From assembly GCA_021442845.1 (NCBI GenBank), contig JABUSD010000040.1, forward strand, positions 1-5,081: a stretch of DNA of 5,081 bases, written 5' to 3'. Numbering within the stretch: position 1 is the stretch's first letter; every line of letters starts with the position of its first letter. Below, piece by piece: positions 1 to 5,081 of this stretch. The DNA comes from Holdemanella sp. Its GTDB lineage: Bacteria > Bacillota_I > Bacilli_A > Erysipelotrichales > Erysipelotrichaceae. Made by a program: the position numbers and the translations under genes. The notes beneath the pieces are model-generated. The model did not search any database. It was not told the origin of the DNA and saw only the letters and a program-made list of their open reading frames with translations.

Positions 1-21
1 TCTACTGAATTATTCAAATAA
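1..21 (+). CDS. Possible 3' end of an upstream gene
   Basis: Frame 1 reads S-T-E-L-F-K and then a TAA at 19-21, which lies at the base of the terminator that follows. The two other terminators in this window also start within or next to a stop codon, so the same arrangement here is plausible. Only six codons are visible, so no function can be assigned. An upstream gene on the other strand or in another frame is possible: a TGA also occurs at 6-8. Confidence 0.3.
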   Translation, partial: STELFK

Positions 22-45
22 AAATCCCTATGGGATTTTTTTATT
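16..45 (+). terminator. Intrinsic terminator upstream of the rpiR-type gene
   Basis: AAAAATCCC (20-28) pairs with GGGATTTTT (32-40) around the three-base loop TAT and is followed by a T-rich run. The flanking AAAT and ATTT can lengthen the stem if two T residues bulge out. It probably ends the gene to the left. The A-rich left side means it could also work on the minus strand. It separates the regulator from upstream transcription, with only about 25 bp left before the regulator's start codon. Confidence 0.7.
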
Positions 46-58
46 TAGATATATGTAT

Positions 59-64
59 TAAAAT
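59..64 (+). promoter_or_regulatory. Candidate -10 box of the regulator gene
   Basis: TAAAAT matches five of six bases of TATAAT. The region 17 bp upstream is the T-tract of the preceding terminator and does not resemble TTGACA. A start seven bases downstream would fall at about the ATG at 71, implying a leaderless or nearly leaderless mRNA. This agrees with the lack of a clear Shine-Dalgarno sequence but is only suggestive in such AT-rich DNA. Confidence 0.25.
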
Positions 65-70
65 AAGTCT

Positions 71-922
71 ATGATTAATGAAATGTCGAAACGAATTCAT
101 TTATTAAGTGAATCAGAAAAAGTTATCTATGATTATATCATCCAGAATCCCAATGAAGTCTTAAAGATGACCGTCAGAGAATTAGCCCAGGCTTCTTTTT
201 CAAGTCCTGCTACTATTATACGATTCTGTAAGAAACTAAACTTTGATAGCTACAACATGTTAAAGCTAGAACTTGCGAAGGAATTAAAAGATCATGAATC
301 GCTAGAAGATATTGATGTAGACTTTCCTAAATTCCAGTCAAAGACAAATATCCAGATTGCTAGAGAAATCGCATCTATGGAAAAAGATGCGATTACTAAA
401 ACATTAAATCAGCTGGATATGAAAGTCATCGATCAGGTTGTCAATGAAATCAAAAGAAGCAGTGGCGTCAGTATTTATGGAAATGGCTTTTCATCCAATG
501 TTTCCCAGAACTTTGAATCATTACTTCGAAGAATAGGATACAATGTCACAAGAGAACTCGATAATTCCAGAATGACATCATGGGCTACTACATGTGATTC
601 AAATAACTTCTCTATTCTTATTTCCTATACCGGATTTAGTACTGTAGATGTCGCAAAGATATTACATAAGCGCAATATGAAATTTGTTTCTATTTCAGGA
701 AATTTCAATAATGAATTAAAGAAATTATCGCCTTATAATATTCAAATACCTGCCTTAGGTGAAATCAATGCCTTTAATCGTGTAGCTCCATTCACATCAA
801 ATACCGAAATAAGCTATGTACTGGATGTAATCTATGGAGTTCTATTCAACCGTGATTATTTAAAAAATAGTGCAAAGCTTCAAAACAGCTTATCATTACA
901 GGAATTCAATCCAAACCAATAA
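71..922 (+). CDS. RpiR/MurR-family transcriptional regulator (HTH + SIS)
   Basis: This is a cytoplasmic DNA-binding regulator of 283 residues, the usual length for the family. Residues 1-77 form the RpiR-type HTH domain: the LSESEKVIYDYI opening, then TVRELAQASFSSPATIIRFCKKLNF as the helix-turn-helix. A charged linker (about 78-125) leads to a SIS domain (about 128-258), seen in VSIYGNGFSSNVSQNF (133-148) and the ISYTGFSTVDV stretch (184-194), where sugar phosphates usually bind. Family members sense a phosphosugar and repress or activate neighbouring sugar genes; the adjacent PTS gene is the obvious target. The ATG at 71 lacks a good ribosome binding site. ATG 83 (Met5) is an alternative, but either start keeps the whole HTH. 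The gene has its own terminator and is therefore transcribed separately from the permease operon. The inducer is unknown, so no gene name is assigned. Confidence 0.93.
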   Translation: MINEMSKRIHLLSESEKVIYDYIIQNPNEVLKMTVRELAQASFSSPATIIRFCKKLNFDSYNMLKLELAKELKDHESLEDIDVDFPKFQSKTNIQIAREIASMEKDAITKTLNQLDMKVIDQVVNEIKRSSGVSIYGNGFSSNVSQNFESLLRRIGYNVTRELDNSRMTSWATTCDSNNFSILISYTGFSTVDVAKILHKRNMKFVSISGNFNNELKKLSPYNIQIPALGEINAFNRVAPFTSNTEISYVLDVIYGVLFNRDYLKNSAKLQNSLSLQEFNPNQ

Positions 923-948
923 CCGAAACAATGTTTCGGTTATTTTTT
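918..948 (+). terminator. Intrinsic terminator of the regulator gene
   Basis: AACCGAAAC (921-929) pairs with GTTTCGGTT (933-941) around the loop AAT. The stem extends outward to 12 bp (918-929 with 933-944) and ends in six T residues (943-948). The TAA stop codon (920-922) lies inside the left arm. It should isolate the regulator transcript from the PTS operon. Confidence 0.9.
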
Positions 949-965
949 ATACTATCGATTGATTA

Positions 966-1002
966 TTAAAAAGAGTTGAAACATCATTTCAATTCTTTTT
1001 AA
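966..1002 (+). promoter_or_regulatory. Long inverted repeat: candidate operator for the RpiR-type regulator
   Basis: The arms 966-981 (TTAAAAAGAGTTGAAA) and 987-1002 (TTTCAATTCTTTTTAA) are inverted repeats matching at 15 of 16 positions around the spacer CATCA. The single mismatch (G975/T993) would be a G-U pair in RNA. With only two G-C pairs it makes a weak terminator hairpin, and a strong terminator already sits at 918-948, so a dimeric DNA-binding site is the better reading. It lies between the regulator and the PTS gene, just upstream of where the -35 of the TATAAT promoter would fall. A second, weak terminator using the T run 996-1000 is the alternative. Confidence 0.55.
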
Positions 1003-1030
1003 AACGATATTAATTCTATTCTTACTCTAT

Positions 1031-1036
1031 TATAAT
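1031..1036 (+). promoter_or_regulatory. -10 box (TATAAT) of the PTS-hydrolase operon promoter
   Basis: This is a perfect TATAAT, 44 bp before the PTS start codon and downstream of the regulator's terminator. At spacings of 16-18 bp the upstream sequence (about 1007-1014, ATATTAAT) does not resemble TTGACA, and there is no extended TGn motif. A missing -35 is typical of promoters that need an activator, and the inverted repeat centred at 984 would lie near -59. An alternative weak promoter is TTGAAA (976-981) with TTTAAA (998-1003), which would overlap the inverted repeat and fit repression instead. Confidence 0.6.
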
Positions 1037-1066
1037 GCAAACAAGTAAGAGCTCTACAAATGTATG

Positions 1067-1072
1067 AAGGAG
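1067..1072 (+). promoter_or_regulatory. Strong Shine-Dalgarno sequence of the PTS gene
   Basis: AAGGAG lies seven bases before the ATG at 1080, an optimal arrangement. It fixes the PTS start codon and contrasts with the weak or absent ribosome binding sites of the regulator and the fusion gene. Confidence 0.85.
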
Positions 1073-1079
1073 AAGAAAA

Positions 1080-2447
1080 ATGGCAAATGTAAATTTTAAA
1101 GAGTCAGCAAAATTAATTGTTGAATATGTAGGTGGAAAAGAAAATGTAGCAGGGTTAACCCATTGTATTACACGATTACGCTTTACTTTAAAAGATGAAA
1201 GTAAAGCCAATACAGAAAAGATCAATGAAATACCAGGTGTTATGAAAGTCATTCAGGCAGGAGGACAATACCAGGTAGTCATTGGACCAGCTGTAGAGAA
1301 AATGTATGATGAAGTCGTTCCACTTGTAGGAAGTGAAGCATTAAATACCAATCAGGAACAGAAAAGTAAAAAGATTACGGATAAGATTATGAAGTTAATC
1401 AGTGGCATCATGATGCCAGTTATGCCAGGATTGATTGGATGTGGACTTGTATTATGCTTATACAATGTATTAAGCCTATTCGGTGTAGTAAATAATACCG
1501 AAGGATTTGGATTTATCTTATATGCTATGGGACAGGCTGCACTCTATTTCTTCCCTATTATCGTAGGAGGATCCGCTGCTAAATACTTTGGAATATCCCC
1601 TTATTTAGGAAATGCTATTGGGGCTGGTATGATTTATCCAACCTTAACAACAGCAGCTGCAGCAGGTGAATCGATTACATTATTTGGTGTCTTACCATAT
1701 GCATTCAAAGATTATACATCCACTGTATTCCCTGTTATTGTAGCGGTATGGTTTGCTTCTATCTTATATAAATTTTTTAAGAAGATTATTCCCGATATGT
1801 TCCAATTTACTCTTGTACCAATGTTGACACTATTAATTACCGTACCTGTTTCATTAGTTGTTATTGGTCCCGTTGTAAACTGGGTAAGCATGATCTTATC
1901 AAGTGGTGTCTTATATGTATATAATTTAAGTCCAGTCATCTGTGGAGCTATTTTAGGAGCAACATGGTTACTATTTATTGTACCTCTTGGATTACACTGG
2001 GGATTCATAGCAATCTTTATGAATAACTTCTTCACATTAGGATATGAACCAATCATGGGATTGTTATGTGGAATCTGTACAATTTCAGGAACATTATTTG
2101 CTTATGGATTAAAATCAAAAGATCCAGAAACACGTTCCCTTGCCTTCTCAACTGGAATTACTAATATCTTTGGTATTTCAGAACCAGGTTTATATGGAAT
2201 CATCCTGCAGCATAAATTTACAATTATCACATCTATGATTGGTGGTACTATTTCAGGAATCATTCCAGCCATCTGTAAAACAGCAGTCTATTCATTCGGT
2301 GGTGCTTCCGGTATCTTTGGTCTACCAATGTATGTTGATCCATCAGGTGCTTCAAGCAGCTTTATGGGAGCTGTACTTGCCAATGTTGTTGGATTTGCGG
2401 TATGTTTTGCTCTAACATTTTTCTGGAAGTTTGATACAGACAAATAA
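1080..2447 (+). CDS. PTS sugar transporter subunit EIIBC, glucose/glucoside superfamily
   Basis: This membrane permease imports a sugar and phosphorylates it during transport. The N-terminal EIIB domain (residues 1-85) has the phospho-cysteine Cys29 in LTHCITRLRF and the IPGVMKV and GGQYQVVIG strands of the family. A polar linker (about 86-102) leads to the EIIC domain (about 105-450) with some ten hydrophobic segments, GLHWGF (304-309) and the signature GISEPGLYG (365-373), a variant of GITEPAIYG. At 455 residues it matches EIIBC proteins of the sucrose/trehalose/MurNAc/beta-glucoside group. There is no EIIA domain, so a separate EIIA must donate phosphate. Substrate specificity cannot be read from the sequence, so no gene name is given. 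It is the first gene of the operon and is followed after 8 nt by the fusion hydrolase; no antiterminator-type RNA element was seen in its leader. Confidence 0.95.
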   Translation: MANVNFKESAKLIVEYVGGKENVAGLTHCITRLRFTLKDESKANTEKINEIPGVMKVIQAGGQYQVVIGPAVEKMYDEVVPLVGSEALNTNQEQKSKKITDKIMKLISGIMMPVMPGLIGCGLVLCLYNVLSLFGVVNNTEGFGFILYAMGQAALYFFPIIVGGSAAKYFGISPYLGNAIGAGMIYPTLTTAAAAGESITLFGVLPYAFKDYTSTVFPVIVAVWFASILYKFFKKIIPDMFQFTLVPMLTLLITVPVSLVVIGPVVNWVSMILSSGVLYVYNLSPVICGAILGATWLLFIVPLGLHWGFIAIFMNNFFTLGYEPIMGLLCGICTISGTLFAYGLKSKDPETRSLAFSTGITNIFGISEPGLYGIILQHKFTIITSMIGGTISGIIPAICKTAVYSFGGASGIFGLPMYVDPSGASSSFMGAVLANVVGFAVCFALTFFWKFDTDK

Positions 2448-2455
2448 AAGATCCT

Positions 2456-4189
2456 ATGGAAACAACTCACTTTTTTTCAAGGCAAATGGATGATGGCATT
2501 TATTTAATTTCTGCAAAGGAATGGATACAAAAAACTTCATCAACAAATTGCTGGTTAATCCAAGGCGATACAAAAGCTTTGTTACTGGATGCAGGTTTGC
2601 CATGTAAAGGATTGAAAGAATATGTACAGACTTTAGTTTCTAAGGATTTAATGCTTGCCCTAACGCATGGTCATTTTGACCATGCTGGTGCTATTGATGA
2701 ATTTGATGAAATCTGGATGCATGAAGATGATATAGAACTATTAAAAGGGACAAATGGACTTCCTGCATCCCCTTTCCATGGCATTATTCATACCATAGAT
2801 GAAAAGGATACAATCGATTTAGGAAATCGCTTATTAAAGATTTATCGCATTCAAGGTCATACAAAAGGAAGTCTATGCTTCTTAGATGAAAAGAGTAAAA
2901 TTTTATTCTCTGGTGATTCTATTGCACGAAGAGGATTCTTTACACAAGTTGATTCTCTTCCATTATCAAAATATTTTGATGATTTATTAAAAGTAGAAAC
3001 ACTTGATTTTAATAAAGTTGCATCGTGTCATGATTCTTATTTTCTAGATAAAACACAGATTTATTATTTTATACATGAATGCATTGAAGGTATATATAAT
3101 CCAGACGGAAGATGGAATCTTGGAAAGGATTGGTATCTATCCATTCATAGAGGAATTAATGTAGAGGATCCTAAATATCTGTCCATTTCTATATTAGAAT
3201 CGTGTATAGATTCTATAAAAGAAGATATTTCTATCTGGAAAGAAAATCATAAAGACTATCTTCAGTATCACACAATCGATAAAGATACAACCTATCATGA
3301 TTTAACCCTATGGAATGAAACAAAAGAATATGTCTATAAATTCTTTCTATGTCGAGAAAGTACATGGAATGTATTTTCTAAAATGAAAGTACCTTATACT
3401 TCCTTTAACTATATTTATACACAATTCATAAAGAAACAAAGAATTGATTATGCATTCTATACACCAGAAGAAATGATGGAAGATCCTACAAAGAAAGATA
3501 CAGGATTGTTCTATTTTCCAGCTAATAAAGAGAATGCCCCTTTTATCTTCTTAATTCCAGGTGGAGGATATCAAAGTGTATGTACAGCCTTTGAAGGTAT
3601 ACCCATTGTAAAGCAGTTAAATGAAGCCGGTTATACTGTATTTATCCTTCAATATCGAGTACGGCAAGTAGATTTAATGCCAAAACCATTAAAGGATGCC
3701 AAAAGAGCTTTATCTTTCATAATTAAGAATAAGGATTATTTTAAGGTAAATGATAATTATGCCATTATGGGATTTAGTGCAGGTGCTCATCTTGCCGGTC
3801 TACTCACAACAACAAATCTAGGTTTAACAGATATACCGTATCCAAAAGTAAATATATTGTGTTATCCACTCATTGACATGGATCTATTAATGGATAATGA
3901 TATTTCAATTAAGATAAAAGAAGCAATTGGAATGAATTATCCTGATGAATATTCCATTACAAAGCATATGGACATAACTTATCCACCTACTTATTTATGG
4001 CAATGCAAAGATGATGATACCGTTAGTATTGAAAACTCCTTTCGAATGAGTAAAAAACTAGAATCATTAAACATCCCTTATAAATATGTAACCTATGATA
4101 CAGGTGGACATGGTTTAATGAAAGAACATGATAAAGAAGCAGACAAATGGTTAGATCTTGTCATTGAATTTATGAAAGGATATCTATGA
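2456..4189 (+). CDS. Fusion protein: MBL-fold hydrolase + alpha/beta-hydrolase esterase
   Basis: This 577-residue protein has no signal peptide and is probably cytoplasmic. Residues 1-215 are a metallo-beta-lactamase fold with the full metal-site set: HGHFDH (His71, His73, Asp75, His76), His135 in GHTKGS, Asp154 in FSGDS and His192 in SCHDS. Residues 222-335 are aromatic and charged and not recognised. Residues 360-577 are an acetylesterase/xylanase-like alpha/beta hydrolase: oxyanion motif IPGGGY (367-372), nucleophile Ser441 in GFSAGAH, probable Asp520 in KDDDTV and His552 in GGHG. Both halves therefore look catalytically intact. Family knowledge suggests a glyoxalase II- or lactonase-like reaction for the first and sugar ester deacylation for the second; the substrates are unknown. 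The ATG at 2456 has no clear Shine-Dalgarno sequence, but lying 8 nt after the PTS stop it may rely on translational coupling. ATG 2486 (Met11) is a less likely start. No internal start or frame break separates the halves. Confidence 0.88.
   Translation: METTHFFSRQMDDGIYLISAKEWIQKTSSTNCWLIQGDTKALLLDAGLPCKGLKEYVQTLVSKDLMLALTHGHFDHAGAIDEFDEIWMHEDDIELLKGTNGLPASPFHGIIHTIDEKDTIDLGNRLLKIYRIQGHTKGSLCFLDEKSKILFSGDSIARRGFFTQVDSLPLSKYFDDLLKVETLDFNKVASCHDSYFLDKTQIYYFIHECIEGIYNPDGRWNLGKDWYLSIHRGINVEDPKYLSISILESCIDSIKEDISIWKENHKDYLQYHTIDKDTTYHDLTLWNETKEYVYKFFLCRESTWNVFSKMKVPYTSFNYIYTQFIKKQRIDYAFYTPEEMMEDPTKKDTGLFYFPANKENAPFIFLIPGGGYQSVCTAFEGIPIVKQLNEAGYTVFILQYRVRQVDLMPKPLKDAKRALSFIIKNKDYFKVNDNYAIMGFSAGAHLAGLLTTTNLGLTDIPYPKVNILCYPLIDMDLLMDNDISIKIKEAIGMNYPDEYSITKHMDITYPPTYLWQCKDDDTVSIENSFRMSKKLESLNIPYKYVTYDTGGHGLMKEHDKEADKWLDLVIEFMKGYL
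4175..4180 (+). promoter_or_regulatory. Ribosome binding site of the second esterase, inside the fusion gene
   Basis: AAAGGA lies five bases before the ATG at 4186, within the last codons of the fusion gene. Together with the ATGA stop/start overlap (4186-4189) it decides the start and indicates coupled translation of the two hydrolases. Confidence 0.7.
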
Positions 4190-5019
4190 TACCATTAATT
4201 GAAAATACCGATGTTACTTTAAGTGAATATCTATGTAAAACAGATATTAAGATACCACTTATACTAATCTGTCCAGGTGGTGGATATCTAGGATGCACTC
4301 CAAATGAAGGAAAACCAGTTGCGAACTTTTTCAATCAGAAAGGATTTCATAGCGCTGTGTTGAACTATTCACAAAAAAAAAGCAATCCCAAAACACCAGC
4401 CTATCCGCAATTCTTATATGATTTAGAAAAAGCATATTCTATCATTGTAGAAAATGAAGAAACCTGGAAAGTGGATATAGAATCTATCTATTTACTTGGA
4501 TTTTCAGCAGGAGCCCATCTTTGTTCCCTTTATGGAAATCTTTGGAATACCGATTTCTTTATAACACATAGAAAACCAAAAGGAATTCTATTGTGTTATC
4601 CAGTAGTTGATGTAGAAGCATTGGGACATAATGAAACAGTTAATATGCAGCATGTTATCAGTGATATGAAAGAAACTGTTCTACATTCCCCTTTTATTCA
4701 AGCCTGTATAAAGGCATTATTTGGTCATTATCCAATTACTAAAGAAGAATATAACCTCGTCAATTCAACAGCTAAAATCAATGAAGATACACCTTCCACA
4801 TTTATATGGCAGACATTCAATGATGAAATCATTGATGTATCAAAAACAATTGAATATGTCAATGCACTCTATAAAAAGAAGATTGCTTGTGAATTCCATC
4901 TATTTGATAAAGGAATTCATGGAATATCTCTAGCTACAGAAGATGTCACAAAACATCTTGATATGCACATTCAACATTGGACACAACTTGCCATAGAATG
5001 GATTAACAGAAACCAATAA
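4186..5019 (+). CDS. Alpha/beta-hydrolase, acetylesterase/xylanase-like (BD-FAE type)
   Basis: This is a 277-residue cytoplasmic esterase-like protein without a signal peptide. The opening TLSEYL and the oxyanion motif CPGGGY (29-34) are followed by nucleophile Ser107 in GFSAGAH (105-111), the strand LLCYPVVD, probable Asp213 in WQTFNDEI and His245 in GIHG, so the catalytic triad is complete. The block EDTPSTFIWQT is typical of intracellular esterases often annotated as acetylesterase or endo-xylanase; the expected chemistry is removal of acyl groups from a carbohydrate. It is paralogous to the C-terminal half of the preceding fusion, sharing PGGGY, GFSAGAHL, ILLCYP/NILCYP and the W-Q strand before Asp, and it overlaps that gene by four bases. 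The region between the YPVVD strand and the Asp (about 141-200) is longer than in the fusion copy, hinting at a different substrate pocket. A run of nine A residues lies inside the gene (4373-4381). The substrate is unknown. Confidence 0.9.
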   Translation: MIPLIENTDVTLSEYLCKTDIKIPLILICPGGGYLGCTPNEGKPVANFFNQKGFHSAVLNYSQKKSNPKTPAYPQFLYDLEKAYSIIVENEETWKVDIESIYLLGFSAGAHLCSLYGNLWNTDFFITHRKPKGILLCYPVVDVEALGHNETVNMQHVISDMKETVLHSPFIQACIKALFGHYPITKEEYNLVNSTAKINEDTPSTFIWQTFNDEIIDVSKTIEYVNALYKKKIACEFHLFDKGIHGISLATEDVTKHLDMHIQHWTQLAIEWINRNQ

Positions 5020-5059
5020 ATAAAAGGAAATCCCAGCACTAGGATTTCCTTTTATTTAT
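5016..5059 (+). terminator. Perfect 18-bp bidirectional intrinsic terminator
   Basis: Positions 5016-5033 pair without mismatch with 5042-5059 around the eight-base loop CAGCACTA. The stem core is GGAAATCC/GGATTTCC, flanked by AAAA and TTTT, so a U-rich tail is produced on either strand. The TAA stop of the esterase gene (5017-5019) lies in the left arm. The two-sided design suggests a convergent neighbour on the right. Confidence 0.92.
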
Positions 5060-5081
5060 AGCGTAGATTTCCATTTTTCAA
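5056..5081 (-). CDS. Possible 3' end of a convergent gene
   Basis: Reading the minus strand inward from the window edge, one frame gives E-K-W-K-S-T-L and then a TAA at 5058-5056, in the right arm of the bidirectional terminator and directly opposite the stop of the esterase gene. A second frame gives L-K-N-G-N-L-R-Y-K with its TAA at 5054-5052. Either could be a genuine C terminus, but fewer than ten codons are visible. No function can be assigned, and the region could be non-coding. Confidence 0.3.

Noticed and set aside
976..992. Catabolite-repression (cre) site within TTGAAACATCATTTCAA
   Set aside because: The outer TGAAA/TTTCA resembles cre, but the spacing is one base too long and the central CG is missing; the wider 16-bp symmetry fits a dedicated operator better.
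1037..1079. Riboswitch or BglG/LicT-type antiterminator element in the PTS leader
   Set aside because: The leader is only about 40 nt, contains just the 8-bp palindrome AGAGCTCT (1048-1055) and has no terminator before the start codon.
1712..2056. Minus-strand open frame of 114 codons inside the PTS gene
   Set aside because: It is antisense to a clearly coding EIIC domain, has no recognisable domain or ribosome binding site, and the same applies to the shorter minus-strand frames at 1022-1252 and 2288-2470.
3458..3490. Internal start that would split the fusion into two proteins (ATG at 3473)
   Set aside because: Only a weak AGAAG precedes it, and the frame is continuous with no stop or frame change, so a single fusion protein is preferred.
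4029..4046. TTGAAA-N5-TTTCGAA, resembling half of the candidate operator
   Set aside because: It lies within the fusion gene, encodes the family-typical I-E-N-S-F-R stretch and lacks the long flanking symmetry, so it is most likely coincidence.
4721..4933. Plus-strand open frame of 70 codons inside the second esterase
   Set aside because: It is a +1-type shadow of the esterase reading frame over its catalytic Asp and His region and has no credible product.
1..5081. CRISPR arrays, tRNA or rRNA genes, insertion sequences, toxin-antitoxin or phage genes
   Set aside because: No regularly spaced repeats, no tRNA or rRNA-like sequence, no transposase and no paired terminal repeats were seen; the window is filled by four genes and their short control regions.

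Overview
The window is AT-rich, uses TGA as a stop and TGG for Trp (standard bacterial code), and carries four complete, tightly packed plus-strand genes separated by U-tailed intrinsic terminators. This suggests a low-GC Firmicute, possibly an Erysipelotrichia- or Clostridia-like gut bacterium. The lineage is an inference from style and gene content; no marker gene is present.

Layout. Positions 1-45 hold a terminator of an upstream gene whose last codons may be visible. Positions 71-922 encode an RpiR/MurR-type regulator (HTH plus SIS sugar-phosphate-binding domain), which ends inside its own terminator (918-948). The 131-bp gap before the next gene holds a 16-bp, AT-rich, near-perfect inverted repeat (966-1002, candidate operator), a consensus TATAAT box (1031-1036) with no recognisable -35, and a strong Shine-Dalgarno sequence (1067-1072). 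Three genes follow as an apparent operon: a PTS EIIBC permease of the glucose/glucoside superfamily (1080-2447); after 8 nt, a 577-residue fusion of a metallo-beta-lactamase (MBL) fold hydrolase to an alpha/beta-hydrolase esterase (2456-4189); and, through an ATGA overlap, a second stand-alone esterase paralogous to the fusion's C-terminal half (4186-5019). A perfect 18-bp bidirectional terminator closes the operon, and a convergent gene may end in its other arm.

How it may work. The EIIBC would import and phosphorylate a sugar or glycoside, taking phosphate from a separately encoded EIIA because none is fused here. The RpiR protein would sense a resulting sugar phosphate and control the permease operon. 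In place of the usual phospho-glycosidase the operon carries three cytoplasmic hydrolase domains, all with intact catalytic motifs: one MBL and two esterases. The most economical hypothesis is a PTS-linked pathway for an esterified (acylated) or lactone-forming sugar. The substrate cannot be read from sequence. The MBL-esterase fusion, its unrecognised middle region of about 115 residues and the tandem paralogous esterase are the most noteworthy content.
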